A DNA stretch of 64,000 nucleotides, taken from the NCBI RefSeq assembly GCF_004342915.1, contig NZ_SLWL01000002.1, forward strand, positions 1-64,000, written 5' to 3'. The stretch is from Camelimonas lactis. Its GTDB lineage: Bacteria; Pseudomonadota; Alphaproteobacteria; Rhizobiales; Beijerinckiaceae. This document shows positions 20,719 to 29,748 of this stretch, in pieces. The first letter of the stretch is position 1; each line of letters begins with the position of its first letter. Under the pieces are notes generated by a model. The model ran no database searches and was not told the DNA's origin. It worked only from the letters and a program-made list of their open reading frames with translations. The position numbers were made by a program, and so were the translations under genes.

Positions 20719-21852
20719 ATGAACGGCCGTCTTTCCTTCACGCTGCTGATGGCGGCCAGCGGCCTTGTCCTCGCCGCCAGTGGCCTTTCAGCGGCCCCGC
20801 AGGCGCCCGGCGCCGGGGCGGCGCCCAGCCCGCCCTCCAGCCCGTCTTCCGGCGCCGTTCAGGCGATGGCCGGGGATGCGCGGACGGCGCTGATGGTCGG
20901 TACGCTGCAATTGCCGCGCCCGCCTGAACTGGAGCTTCGCGCTCTCGACATCACCGTCACGCCCCAGGAGGTGCGCGGCCGCTACGTGTTTTTCAACCGC
21001 GCGAACCGTGACGTCGCGCTGGGGGCGTCGTTCGCCGCGCCCGATCTGGATGCGGCGGCGCCGGGTTTTGGCTATACGGCCATTCCCCAGCCGGAGCAGA
21101 TCAACTTCATGGGTTTCGCCGCCACGGTCGATGGCGTTCCGGTGGCGCTCATGGACGAACGCCACGTGTTTGGCGCCGGGCTGGAGCGCACGCAACTGCT
21201 GGAAGACGCCGGCGCGCCGCCGCAACCCGCCGGCGTGGCGACCTGGGAGGCGCTGGGCAAGTTGAGCCCCCAGGCCTTGCAGGACCTGCGCGCCGCCGGG
21301 CTGATCGACATGGACCGGCTGGGCGAGCGGCTGGAGCCCCGCCCGCGCTGGTTGCTGAAAACCGCCTGGCACTGGCCCCAGGTTTTTCCCGCCGGCAAGG
21401 AAACGGTCATAACCTGGCGCCACGCCGCCTCGGTTTCCGTTGGAACCACGCCGCTGGCGGAGCGGAGCCAGCTGGCCCACGCGGCGCGCTACGCGCGTCA
21501 TTGCGCCGGAGAGGCCATCAACAGCGCTGCCAACGCGGCCCGGAAAAACGGTCCTGGCAATGACTGGCTGCTGGAGCGGGAACAGCGTCTGCGCATCAGC
21601 ACCGGCCCCGCTTCCGCCGGCTCAGCGGGCGTTGTGACGCTCACCATCGATACGGGGGCGGACGACGTCATCGTCGCCGCCTGCATCAGCGGGCTGGAGC
21701 GCGCCGGGCCCGGGCGGTGGCGCATGCGGCGGGAGAACGCCGTGCTGGATGAAGACCTGCACGTGCTGTTCATCAGCCCCGGCAAGGTGGCCAGCCAGGG
21801 CGCGCCGCCGCCGGACGACGCGGACGCCGCGCCCGCGCCGCAGGACCCGTGA
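20719..21852 (+). CDS. DUF4424-family secreted protein
   Basis: This is an exported protein of unknown function. The ATG at 20719 has GCGGAG upstream and begins a signal peptide (TLLMAASGLVLAASGLSAA). The family core includes LDITVTPQEVRGRYVFFN, FMGFAATVDG and, near the C-terminus, the cysteines in YARHCAGE and AACISGLE that probably form a disulfide. Family members are around 330-380 residues; this one has 377 and a proline-rich tail. It is likely cotranscribed with metC, but no functional link is known to me. Confidence 0.82.
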   Translation: MNGRLSFTLLMAASGLVLAASGLSAAPQAPGAGAAPSPPSSPSSGAVQAMAGDARTALMVGTLQLPRPPELELRALDITVTPQEVRGRYVFFNRANRDVALGASFAAPDLDAAAPGFGYTAIPQPEQINFMGFAATVDGVPVALMDERHVFGAGLERTQLLEDAGAPPQPAGVATWEALGKLSPQALQDLRAAGLIDMDRLGERLEPRPRWLLKTAWHWPQVFPAGKETVITWRHAASVSVGTTPLAERSQLAHAARYARHCAGEAINSAANAARKNGPGNDWLLEREQRLRISTGPASAGSAGVVTLTIDTGADDVIVAACISGLERAGPGRWRMRRENAVLDEDLHVLFISPGKVASQGAPPPDDADAAPAPQDP

Positions 21853-21876
21853 GCGAACCGCGATGCGTGCGGCCGG

Positions 21877-22209
21877 TCAGACCGTCTCGCTCTGCTTCTG
21901 CCGGCTGCTGCGGATCAGCGCGAGATTGCGCAGGTAAATGAATACGCTGAACGCCTGGCCAAGGATGATGACCGGCTCGCGCTTGTACAGGCCGTAAACC
22001 AGGGTGATGAGCCCGCCGCCGATGGAGAAGAACCAGAAGGCCACCGGCACCACGCTGCGGCCGGCCTTCTCACTCGCCAGCCATTGCACCACGAAGCGCA
22101 TGGCGAACAGGAACTGGCCGACAAGTCCCAGCACCAGCCACACATCGGCGCGGGCGATGAACACGTCGTAGAGGTAGCCGCCAACATCGTGCGACAGGCG
22201 AATCAACAT
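21877..22209 (-). CDS. Lipid A biosynthesis N-terminal domain membrane protein
   Basis: This 110-residue membrane protein belongs to the small LABN family, named after an extension of some lipid-A-disaccharide synthases. It has three hydrophobic segments: ADVWLVLGLVGQFLFAMRFVVQ, PVAFWFFSIGGGLITLVYGLY and PVIILGQAFSVFIYLRNLALI. The conserved GQFLFAMRFVVQW and the motif FWFFSIGG are clear. Its ATG overlaps the glycosyltransferase stop by one base, and it may assist transfer or flipping of lipid-linked sugars. Confidence 0.85.
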   Translation of the reverse strand: MLIRLSHDVGGYLYDVFIARADVWLVLGLVGQFLFAMRFVVQWLASEKAGRSVVPVAFWFFSIGGGLITLVYGLYKREPVIILGQAFSVFIYLRNLALIRSSRQKQSETV

Positions 22210-22952
22210 CAGCGCAATTCCTGAACATGCGGCGGGGCCTTGCGGCGGCGGATCAGCCACCAGACGCCGGCCAGATCGAGTATTCCCACCCAGAGCCGGT
22301 CGAAGAAGCCATATTTCGACACGCCGGCCATGCGCGGCCGGTCGATCACATCCACCAGCGCAACCTCATGGCCGTCCCGTCGCACAAGGGCTGGCATGAA
22401 GCGATGAAGCGCATCGAAATATGGCAATTGCAGGTAAACCTCCCGGCGGATGGCTTTCAGCCCGCAGCCGGTGTCGCGGGTGCCGTCGCGCAGGATGGCG
22501 CCGCGCACGGCGTTGGCGACGCGCGACTGGAATTTCTTGAAGCCGGTGTCCTTGCGCCCGACGCGCTGGCCAGCCGCCAGGCCGAAGCGGGAGCCGCCCT
22601 CCGTCAGCTCCCGCACCAGCGAGGGGATGAAAGCGGGGTCGTTCTGGCCATCGCCATCGATGGTGACGAGAACCGGCGCGCGCGCCGCAAGCGCGCCGCT
22701 GCGCACGGCGGCGCTCTGCCCCCGGGATATGTCATGGCGCAGGCGGCGCAGCCACGGGCGTGTCCTGGCCTGCTCTTCCAGCACCGCCGGGGTGGCGTCG
22801 GTGGAGCCGTCATCCACATAAATGACCTCGAACGCCGCGAACGCCGCGCAGGCGGTGGCGATTTCCGCGATCAGCGGCGCGACATTGTCGGCCTCGTTCC
22901 TGACGGGAACGATGACGGTCACCGCGGGAGAAGAGTCGGTCGGTTCGCTCAA
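22209..22952 (-). CDS. Dolichol-phosphate-type glycosyltransferase, family 2
   Basis: This is a GT-A glycosyltransferase that would load a sugar on a polyprenyl phosphate carrier at the membrane. The 247-residue protein shows TVIVPVRNEADNVAPLI at the N-terminus, VIYVDDGSTDAT (nucleotide-binding Asp pair), ITIDGDGQNDPAFI (DXD) and GLKAIRREVY. It is shorter than DpmA/ArnC proteins with two C-terminal membrane helices. The downstream LABN gene and upstream ArnT-like gene suggest a lipid A or glycan modification module. Confidence 0.9.
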   Translation of the reverse strand: MSEPTDSSPAVTVIVPVRNEADNVAPLIAEIATACAAFAAFEVIYVDDGSTDATPAVLEEQARTRPWLRRLRHDISRGQSAAVRSGALAARAPVLVTIDGDGQNDPAFIPSLVRELTEGGSRFGLAAGQRVGRKDTGFKKFQSRVANAVRGAILRDGTRDTGCGLKAIRREVYLQLPYFDALHRFMPALVRRDGHEVALVDVIDRPRMAGVSKYGFFDRLWVGILDLAGVWWLIRRRKAPPHVQELR

Positions 22953-23101
22953 GGGTACAGCTTTCCATTTACGGGTCTGGCGGTGGTCAACCAGTCATTC
23001 ACGGGGCCCAGGGCCTGCGCCACCGGAACGACCGACCTTTTACCAGAACGCCCCGACGCATGTTGCGCGCCATAAGCACGCCCGCGCATGGCGCGATCAT
23101 C

Positions 23102-23145
23102 TGCGCAGGGCGCGCACATGGATCAGATGCGCAGGGCGCGCACAT
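23102..23145. repeat. 26-bp-period direct repeat
   Basis: TGCGCAGGGCGCGCACAT occurs exactly at 23102-23119 and 23128-23145, separated by eight bases (GGATCAGA). Confidence 0.85.
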
Positions 23146-23193
23146 AGCAAGCGGAGGCCTGCGCCGCAATCATGCGGCGCGCATGGCCGCCCC

Positions 23194-23292
23194 GCCGGCG
23201 CCTTTACATTCCACTCGCCGGCGCCGTCACCTGCCGCGCGCCGGCGCCATCACCTGCCGCGCGCCGGCGCCATTACATGCCGCGCGCCGGCG
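23194..23292. repeat. GC-rich 23-bp tandem repeat, four units and a partial
   Basis: Units at 23194-23216, 23217-23239, 23240-23262 and 23263-23285 all begin GCCGGCGCC; the last three end CTGCCGCGC or ATGCCGCGC. A partial unit GCCGGCG follows. The first unit is degenerate. GCCGGC and GCGCGC stretches make it able to form strong hairpins. Confidence 0.85.
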
Positions 23293-23413
23293 ACTGGAGC
23301 CGCCACCGTGAACTGGAGCAGGTTTCGATCAAACTGGATCGGAAACCGCTCCAGCTGGCTCCATTCGGGCGAATTCCGATTGATCAGCCGATCCTGGCCG
23401 AACGGAAAGCGCT

Positions 23414-25189
23414 CTACCGCGCCGACATCCAGACGCCGATGTCGAGGCGCTTGCCGCCATTGAGGTTAAAGCCCCTGATGCGCGTGGAGAGGGTCGGCTG
23501 GCGCGGGTCGCCCGCCAGCCGCTGATGGAAGGCCGGTTCTTCCTGCGCCGTGACGAAGGCGACGCGGCACGGCCCCTGGCGGATCCAGTCGGCGGCGGCG
23601 GCGCCGTCGGCCATCACCAGGCCGGTTCCGGTCAGAAACACCAGGCTCGGCTCGCGGTAGCCGGCGGTCAACGCCTTCACTTCCGGGCATCCCGCCGAGG
23701 CGGCGGCGGCGCGCATGGCTTCGGCAAGGCGCGGCGAGGTCCGCAGGCCAGCCAGATGCGGTTGCGTCACGCCCAGCACGGCAGCGACAAAGACCACCGA
23801 GGCAAAAATCGCCAGCAGCGCCGAACGCCAGATGTGGCCGGCGCAATAGGCCAGCCAGCCGGTGATGGCGATGGCGGCGGCGACCAGCAGGCCCGGAACG
23901 GCGATCCAGGCAATGGCGCCGTCCAGCGCCCAGCCAGCGGCAGGCAGCAGGAATAGCGCAGCCACCGGGATCAGCGGCAGCAGCAGCATGGCCGGCCGCG
24001 CGCCCCAGCGCTGCGACGGGGCCAGCGAGCCGTTGCACAGGGCGCGGGCGACGAGCAACGCCACGGCCGGATACAGGGGCAGCACGTAATGCGGCAGCTT
24101 GGTCGGCACCGCCTCGAAGATCAGCCACGCCGGAATGATCCAGGCCAGGGCGAAGGCCACCGCGTCGTTGCGACGCTCCCGCCACAGGGTTTGCGCGGCG
24201 ATGGCGGCGAACGGGGCGAGCGGCCAGGCTGTGCCGAAGAAGGCGATGAAATAGGCGCCAGGCGGCCCCCAGTGTTTTTCCTGGCCGCCGCCCACCTTGC
24301 CGAGCATGTCCTTGCCAACAGCTTCGGCAAAGAAAGCGCCCTTCGTTTCGATGGCGATGGCGATGAACCACGGCGCCGTAAGCACCAGCACGAGCAGCAC
24401 GCCCGTCAGCGGGCGCAGCGCCAGCAGCCAGCGCGCCGAACGCAGCCAGATGCTGAGGGCGATCGCCGGCAGGCCAACGATCATCAACCCAACCGGGCCT
24501 TTCACCAAAATGGATGCGGCCAGGGCGCCCCAGAACGCCAGGCGCACGCCCAGCGACAGCGCCGCCGGCGCGTCGCCGTCGCGCAATACATCACGCCGGG
24601 ACGGCATCCATGCCCGCGCCAGGCCGCCCATCAGCACAACGCAACAGGCGGTGAGCACCGCGTCGGTCTTGGCGAGGCGCGCCTCGACGCCGAGTAGGAT
24701 GGTGGCGGCGAACAGGGCCGCGCCGGTGATGGCGAGGCGGCGGCCGCCAAAGGCCAGCAGCGCCCAATAGGTCAGCAGAACGGCGGCCACGGCCCCAAGC
24801 AGCGACGGCGCCCGGTACAGGGCAATGGTCGTCCGCGCCTCCGGAACACCAAGCGCCTCGCCGATTTTCACGGCGCCGACCTGCAGCCAGTAGATGCCGG
24901 CCGGCTTCTTGTTGCGGGCCTCATCCTGAAAACGGATGGCGATATAATCGCCCGTCTCCAGCATCTGCTTCGTCGCCTGGGCGAAGCGCGGCTCGTCGCG
25001 GTCCATGGGCTGGAGCGAGGAAAAACCGGGCAGGAACAGCGCCAGCGACAGCAGCAGCAGCGCGGCGACGGCCCGCCAGTGCGACGCTTCCAGCCACGAC
25101 AGCAAGCGCAGCACGCGACGATCGCCGGGCGATGACGCTGGCGGCGCGAATGTGGGGTCAACCTTGGCGGGGGAAGCTGGTTGTGGCAT
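23414..25189 (-). CDS. ArnT-like glycosyltransferase, family 39/83
   Basis: This is an integral membrane glycosyltransferase that takes a sugar from a polyprenyl phosphate donor, as ArnT does for lipid A. I use the ATG at 25189 (MPQPASPAKV, GAGAG upstream), giving 591 residues. After the first membrane helix stands PMDRDEPRFAQATKQML, the conserved DEP(R/Y)YA-type motif of ArnT/PMT enzymes, and FQDEARNKKPAGIYWLQV. About eleven hydrophobic segments follow, then a periplasmic C-terminal domain. Substrate is not determined; no arnA/B genes lie nearby. Confidence 0.87.
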   Translation of the reverse strand: MPQPASPAKVDPTFAPPASSPGDRRVLRLLSWLEASHWRAVAALLLLSLALFLPGFSSLQPMDRDEPRFAQATKQMLETGDYIAIRFQDEARNKKPAGIYWLQVGAVKIGEALGVPEARTTIALYRAPSLLGAVAAVLLTYWALLAFGGRRLAITGAALFAATILLGVEARLAKTDAVLTACCVVLMGGLARAWMPSRRDVLRDGDAPAALSLGVRLAFWGALAASILVKGPVGLMIVGLPAIALSIWLRSARWLLALRPLTGVLLVLVLTAPWFIAIAIETKGAFFAEAVGKDMLGKVGGGQEKHWGPPGAYFIAFFGTAWPLAPFAAIAAQTLWRERRNDAVAFALAWIIPAWLIFEAVPTKLPHYVLPLYPAVALLVARALCNGSLAPSQRWGARPAMLLLPLIPVAALFLLPAAGWALDGAIAWIAVPGLLVAAAIAITGWLAYCAGHIWRSALLAIFASVVFVAAVLGVTQPHLAGLRTSPRLAEAMRAAAASAGCPEVKALTAGYREPSLVFLTGTGLVMADGAAAADWIRQGPCRVAFVTAQEEPAFHQRLAGDPRQPTLSTRIRGFNLNGGKRLDIGVWMSAR

Positions 25190-25630
25190 CGGGCTCTCTT
25201 GCAGGGGGCTGGCGGCGACGCCTGGTCGTTGGAGCGCCTTGCCAGGAAACGCGCGAATTCCGGAAGGAAGCCAAAAGCTGCTTCCGCATGGCGGTCGTTC
25301 GATCCGGCGGCGCCCGCCGGAGATCCGCGTTGCAGGAGGACCCTCCGCCGGGCGGCGCGCTCGCGATCTGTTCGCCCGGGGGCCCGCCAGGGGCGCGTCA
25401 TCCTGAACAAAGAACAGTATCCTGAACACAGACCAGTCGGCGGACTTCTGGCCGGTCGCCCTGAAGCGCCCTGCCCGGCTGGTCCGGCGTATCGCTTTAT
25501 CGTGTCTTGTCGACGCTCTCAATCATGATGCGCCGGCGCGCCGCCCTTTTGCCGCCGTCGCGGCGTCGTCAGGCCGTCAAGGAGGCATCCTGCTGCGGGA
25601 AGCGGCGTTGATTTCGGCCAGCGGAAATCT

Positions 25631-26137
25631 ATGGTCAATGTGACGTCAGGGATTTTTTTGAACGGGAGTGCGTGTGTGAGGAACGCCAGATGGCGCAAAG
25701 CATTCGGGAAGAGCGCCGGTTCCAGATCTGGCGGCGATGCGTCGTCCGCTCCCCCGCGCCGGACCACGGCGATCCGTCCCGTCGCCGGTGATGGCGATGC
25801 AGCGGGCATCGGCCCGGCGGGCGGGAGCGCTTCGGAGCCCTATGGCGCGCAGGCCGGAGGGCCCGCCCTTTCCCCGCCAGGCGCGGAGGTCATGGTGTTG
25901 CGCGCCGGGCTTGAGGACTGCCTCTGCCATCTGGTGGAGCTCTACGGGCCCGACGTGCTGGATTCGTTTCTCGAACGACGGTTGCGCCGGAATATCGCGC
26001 CCATTCTGGCGCAGGCCGAAAAAATGGAGCCAGGCCCCAAGGCAAGCCGCATCCGCGCCCACGCGGCCGCGGCTGAACGACTCTTGCGTGAGGCAGTCGA
26101 ATCCGTCAGGAAAGACCCGACGCCGCCCCCTGGCTGA
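25631..26137 (+). CDS. Hypothetical protein
   Basis: I do not recognise this protein. The N-terminal half is low complexity (glycine, alanine, proline), while residues about 88-160 look like a real helical domain (LEDCLCHLVELYGPDVLDSF, then SRIRAHAAAAERLLREAVES). The true start may be a GTG near 25674. It is separated from its neighbours by over 300 bases on each side. It could be a small helical DNA- or protein-binding factor, but nothing shows this directly. Confidence 0.4.
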   Translation: MVNVTSGIFLNGSACVRNARWRKAFGKSAGSRSGGDASSAPPRRTTAIRPVAGDGDAAGIGPAGGSASEPYGAQAGGPALSPPGAEVMVLRAGLEDCLCHLVELYGPDVLDSFLERRLRRNIAPILAQAEKMEPGPKASRIRAHAAAAERLLREAVESVRKDPTPPPG

Positions 26138-26466
26138 TGCAAGCGGGCTACATAAGTTCGTTATCGCAGCCGCCGGAGCGCCGAAAGCGATCCCATTTGC
26201 CGACGCCCTGGTCATAATGGCGCCAGCCGGGGTGGGGCCGGCCATGAAACGCTTGGGGAGCGCCCTGCGCTTCAGGGCGGCCATGCGAACAGGCTTCCCG
26301 TTGGAACCGGTTTTTCCGTTGGACGGAGTTGTGGCGCCAGCCTGCTCCAGCTTTTGTACTGAGGCGTTTTCCTGATGTTGGGGGCGGCCCGCCAGGAAGA
26401 GGTTTCAGTTTGGCCGGAATCGCCTGCCGGCGAACGGCCGCCCCTGCCGCCCAAACTGCGAGGCCC
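26138..26466. other. Intergenic stretch upstream of the lipoprotein gene
   Basis: About 330 bases hold no gene, RNA or terminator that I can support. Confidence 0.35.
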
Positions 26467-26877
26467 ATGATGCACAAATTGCTCGCCACCCTGACTGCGC
26501 TGACGCTTCTCACCGCCTGCCAGACCACTGGCGCCCGCAATGTCGCAAACATGACGCCCGCCCAGTTGCAGGCCGCCAAGGCCCAGGACGCGAAGGCGGC
26601 GGAAGCCGGATATGCGCGTTGCGACCAGACGTCAGCCAACATTGTGGAGTCCACCAAATGCAAGGCGGCCGTGCGCGAGCGTTACATCACCCCATACGCC
26701 CCGCCGGAGGAGCAGCGCATCTCCCGCATTCTGGTGGCGCAGAACATCGCCCTGGCTGAAAAAATCCAGCGCGGGGAAATCACCGAAGCCCAGGCGCGTG
26801 AGCAGTACGCCGCCGTTGTCCGCTCGGTGATGGATCAGGAGCGTCGCCAGCACCAGGGACGCGGCGGTCGCAGCTGA
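26467..26877 (+). CDS. Small outer membrane or periplasmic lipoprotein
   Basis: This 136-residue protein has a lipoprotein signal MMHKLLATLTALTLLTAC with the lipobox LTAC, so Cys18 would be lipidated. The rest is helical and charged, with the cysteine pairs CDQT and KCKAAV, and ends in an Arg/Gly-rich tail. Two adjacent ATG codons (26467, 26470) follow GCGAGG. Function is unknown. It is followed by a 500-base gap. Confidence 0.75.
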   Translation: MMHKLLATLTALTLLTACQTTGARNVANMTPAQLQAAKAQDAKAAEAGYARCDQTSANIVESTKCKAAVRERYITPYAPPEEQRISRILVAQNIALAEKIQRGEITEAQAREQYAAVVRSVMDQERRQHQGRGGRS

Positions 26878-27392
26878 TCGCCTGGCCTTGTGACGGAAAC
26901 CATGACCGGCCCAGCCTGTTCAGGCGCCTTTGAGGGCTGGTCATGGGTGAAGCGCGGCGCGCAGCTTCACGTCAGACGCCGCCCCAGAACGACCTGAACT
27001 GGCGGGAGCGCCGTTCATGCCACGGCCCGAGGAAAGCCTCCGGCGGCGGATTCTCCCATTCAGGACAGCGCGCAACACACGCCTTGCGCCGGCGCGTCCA
27101 TGGTAGTCGGGCAAAGCTGAGCCTGGTGAGCGCAAGTCCGGCGTGGTGGCGCCAGGGATGATGCGTAAACGGCCGCGCTTTAGCGCGCCGACGCCTTGCC
27201 ACGACCTGGGTCTACACGCGCAATCCCAAAGCCGCCTGACACAGGGCGGCAAGGGCGCGGAAAATAGCCGGCCTGTCGCTGGAGAGTACAAATTGCGGGG
27301 ATTTCGGCCACACTGGCGCGCCCAATAAACGCAGGGGGGCCTTTCATGGCGGCGCCTGCGGCGGCGCAACGTTTCAGCAGGATGATGACTTA
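26878..27392. other. Intergenic stretch before tRNA-Pro
   Basis: About 515 bases with several GC-driven open frames but no start signals or recognisable products. The 3' end of tRNA-Pro faces this stretch, so it is where a tRNA-integrated element would be expected; no integrase is present. Confidence 0.4.
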
Positions 27393-27469
27393 TGGTCGGG
27401 GCAGCAGGATTTGAACCTGCGACCCTCTGCTCCCAAAGCAGATGCGCTACCAGACTGCGCTATGCCCCG
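27393..27469 (-). tRNA. tRNA-Pro (TGG)
   Basis: The minus strand reads CGGGGCATAGCGCAGTCTGG and folds into a 77-base tRNA with encoded CCA. Anticodon loop TTTGGGA gives TGG. The T arm has GGTTCAAATCC. Confidence 0.96.
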
Positions 27470-27691
27470 ACGTGCTGAAGTGAGGGCTGTGTAAGGCTTC
27501 CAGAGCCGAGTCGCAAGGGCTGTTGATAATTATTAGTGGAACATTCTGAAACCGAGTCGCAGGCTTCGGGACGCAAAGTCCCGGAGAAATCCCGAAGTTT
27601 GTTCACGGTTCTCCCCTGACAGCGAACCAGATTCGACTCCCCACCATTCCGCTAGTATGTTCATGTTTCGTTCTAAAACCGAGCCGCGGGC

Positions 27692-28171
27692 ATGAGCAAG
27701 ACCACCAGCCCCTACACTCTTCGCCTTCGGCGGACATATCCAGATGACCTGGCCCGGGATCACTTCTGGACGGTTATTGACCATCGCGACAGCCAGATCG
27801 GTTGCATCAACTATCACGCACACCTGAGGGATGGCATGCCCAAGTGGGCATGGGTCGTTGGGTTTTGGCTACGCCGGTCGTGGGGCGCGCCAACCTCAGG
27901 CTGGGATCACACGCGCGAACGCTGCATGCTCCAGGTCAAGGGATCGTGGCTCAAAAGCCTGGAGGTGATGACAGACGATGATTATGAGGCTGCTGTCAGG
28001 GAGCAGCAGAGGATAATGCATCAGCGTCTGGAATGGCCCCGACGCCAGGGCGAGCGCTTTGCCCGTGAGCTGGAGGCCGCAGGCTATGTTCGTATTCCTG
28101 AGAAAGAGTGGATGGCCGCCGGACCGCACTCGCCGCAATGGCGGCTCCCAGACCCAGATCAGGACGCCTAA
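27692..28171 (+). CDS. Hypothetical protein, probably phage-borne
   Basis: I do not recognise this 159-residue protein. It is rich in Trp, Arg and His (DHFWTVIDHRDSQIGCINYH, then WAWVVGFWLRRSWG) and looks soluble. It is transcribed opposite to the phage genes, as moron or superinfection-type genes often are, but this is only an inference. Upstream DNA is AT-rich and has three related short segments. No strong ribosome binding site is visible. Confidence 0.55.
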   Translation: MSKTTSPYTLRLRRTYPDDLARDHFWTVIDHRDSQIGCINYHAHLRDGMPKWAWVVGFWLRRSWGAPTSGWDHTRERCMLQVKGSWLKSLEVMTDDDYEAAVREQQRIMHQRLEWPRRQGERFARELEAAGYVRIPEKEWMAAGPHSPQWRLPDPDQDA

Positions 28172-28485
28172 GGCGGCGCTCTGGCGTCCTTGCCGCTCTG
28201 CCGGACGATCCAGTCGATATTCGTGCTGATACCCTTCAGTGCGCTGCGCACCTCGCTCATATCCCGGGTCAGCAGTTCAAGCTTTGCGTCGGCCTTCTCC
28301 CGGACCTCGCGGATTTCCGCCCGGATACGCGCGTCCTCCATCTCCAGCTTGATGATCTGTTTGGCCTGCTCCGTCGCCTGTCCTTCCATCCGCGACCATC
28401 CAAGGACAATGGCAATGGCAAACCCGGCGACGGTCAGCAGGACGTTCAGGTTGATTTCCGGCTTGAACCATGATGGCTTTTGCAT
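28168..28485 (-). CDS. Phage membrane protein with coiled coil
   Basis: This 105-residue protein begins at an ATG with GGAGG six bases upstream. It has one N-terminal membrane segment (LNVLLTVAGFAIAIVLGW) and then a long charged coiled coil (ARIRAEIREVREKADAKLELL). Its place after the spanin genes suggests a holin-associated or lysis-cassette protein. Exact role is not known. Confidence 0.65.
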   Translation of the reverse strand: MQKPSWFKPEINLNVLLTVAGFAIAIVLGWSRMEGQATEQAKQIIKLEMEDARIRAEIREVREKADAKLELLTRDMSEVRSALKGISTNIDWIVRQSGKDARAPP

Positions 28486-28496
28486 TTCAGCCTCCA

Positions 28497-28694
28497 TCAC
28501 TCGCACCACGCTTTCCGGCGGGCATTGTTGCCCTTCACTCCATCAATCGTTTCCGGCGTGTCATGCTGGCTCCAGCTGATTGCCCGCCATTGGGCGCATG
28601 TCGCCTCAATCCCGACGCCAGCCGTCCGATTGCATCCTGCAAGCAGGGTCGGCAGCACAACGGCGAGCGTCAGCATCAGCGCGGTTCGCGTCAT
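28497..28694 (-). CDS. Outer membrane spanin subunit (Rz1-like)
   Basis: This 65-residue lipoprotein has a signal MTRTALMLTLAVVLPTLLAG ending at Cys21, followed by a short mature part with two more cysteines (CAQWRAISWSQHDTPETIDG, ending NNARRKAWCE). The tail W-x-I-S-W-S-x-x-D-T and N-N-A-R is common in phage Rz1-type proteins. Its first 89 bases overlap the Rz-like gene in another frame, the classic spanin arrangement. It would link to the inner-membrane spanin to disrupt the outer membrane at lysis. Confidence 0.75.
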   Translation of the reverse strand: MTRTALMLTLAVVLPTLLAGCNRTAGVGIEATCAQWRAISWSQHDTPETIDGVKGNNARRKAWCE

Positions 28695-28848
28695 CGGTCA
28701 GTCTCCGCTCTTTGGTGATCTGGTCGGCCACCACGGACGCCTTGCCGCGCTCATAGGCCATGTCATTGATGCGCCAAGCCGCGAGCGCCAGCGCTGCCAG
28801 GACGCCAGCAGCCGCGCCGATACGCCAGTTGGCAAGCAGCCACGTCAT
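28606..28848 (-). CDS. Inner membrane spanin subunit (Rz-like)
   Basis: This 80-residue protein has one N-terminal membrane anchor (IGAAAGVLAALALAAWRI) and a charged periplasmic part (AYERGKASVVADQITKERRL) with two cysteines near the end. Its ATG overlaps the endolysin stop codon by four bases. The Rz1-like gene starts inside it in another frame and runs past its stop. Together they form a spanin pair. It is short for Rz, so I rate the function as likely rather than sure. Confidence 0.7.
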   Translation of the reverse strand: MTWLLANWRIGAAAGVLAALALAAWRINDMAYERGKASVVADQITKERRLTDDANRADADARRCAADPACRMQSDGWRRD

Positions 28849-29687
28849 GCCACGGCCGGCAGGCCAAGAGCCTGAGCCGCCTCCGCTGCCTTGCGCCTTT
28901 GGCTGGCGCGCCAGATGATACCGCCGATGGCGATAGCCGCGCCTGCCACAACCAGCACGGCGACAATCCCGCTGATCCACTGCGAGTTACCAGCCAGGGG
29001 GGCAAGCGACGCCCGGGCGCTCTCCAGCGCCACGCCAACCGTCCCGATGGCCGATCCGCCGCCGATTGCCGCGTCAGCCGCTCCGCTGGATGGCAGGGCT
29101 TTCGCGTCCTCAATGTTGGCTTTGGCCGCGCCGGCCGGGTCAATGACGACGGCCGGCCCCACAGAGCCGCGCGCCCACGCCTGCCCGGTTTTGCGCACTC
29201 CGTTGACGCGCGTTGTCCAGCCGTTGCCAAATGTGCCCCACGTTTTCAGGGCCTTCAAAAATGACATTCGCTGGTCGCAGATGCTGGCAATTAGCCTGTC
29301 ATGGTCCTGCACCGCCCAGACAGCCGCCAGCGTGGCGTTACCGATGATGCCGTCCACCCTCACGCCGACCGCGCGCTGGAGCCATTTGGCTGATTGCGCG
29401 ACACCGCTGTTCACGGCCCCGTCGAACACCACGTAGTCCACGCCAGGCGGGAGGTCATCGCCCTTGATCTTGTCCCAGTATTGCTGGCGGTAGATGGACT
29501 GGAGCTCGTCATCGGTGATGTAGCGGACGGATCGCGGCGACTGGCCCTTGCGCTTCCGCTCGGCGTCATAGACCCGCTGGGTGACGCCCTTCATGGTTGC
29601 GCCGCCAGGGTCAGCTAAATGATTGCTGTAGCCGCCCTCATGTCGCAGGACTTCGGTCAGCGCCCGTGGGTAGTTGGTTGCTGTCAT
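28845..29687 (-). CDS. Phage endolysin, GH108 N-acetylmuramidase
   Basis: This enzyme would cut peptidoglycan glycan strands during phage lysis. The N-terminal GH108 domain has the catalytic-glutamate motif HEGGYSNHLADPGGATMKGV (about residues 15-34). A peptidoglycan-binding domain follows (SAKWLQRAVGVRVDGIIGN). The C-terminal 60 residues include a membrane segment (SGIVAVLVVAGAAIAIGGII), as in holin-associated muramidases. The 280-residue length is usual for the membrane-anchored type. It is preceded by a terminator and starts the lysis cassette. Confidence 0.9.
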   Translation of the reverse strand: MTATNYPRALTEVLRHEGGYSNHLADPGGATMKGVTQRVYDAERKRKGQSPRSVRYITDDELQSIYRQQYWDKIKGDDLPPGVDYVVFDGAVNSGVAQSAKWLQRAVGVRVDGIIGNATLAAVWAVQDHDRLIASICDQRMSFLKALKTWGTFGNGWTTRVNGVRKTGQAWARGSVGPAVVIDPAGAAKANIEDAKALPSSGAADAAIGGGSAIGTVGVALESARASLAPLAGNSQWISGIVAVLVVAGAAIAIGGIIWRASQRRKAAEAAQALGLPAVA

Positions 29688-29698
29688 GGATCACCCAT

Positions 29699-29721
29699 AA
29701 AAAAGCCCGCCAGAGGCGGGG
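29699..29721 (-). terminator. Intrinsic terminator after the tail-spike gene
   Basis: On the minus strand CCCGCC and GGCGGG flank a three-base loop and run into TTTTTT. It lies between the tail-spike stop and the endolysin start. Confidence 0.85.
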
Positions 29722-29748
29722 TGGATGCGTCAGATTGTTCGGTGAGGG

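Larger units (their letters stand above)
22953..23413. other. Repeat-rich gap between two glycosyltransferase genes
   Basis: About 460 bases hold two repeat clusters (listed separately) and a palindromic CTGGAGC-type stretch near 23308-23360. No gene is supported. Confidence 0.5.
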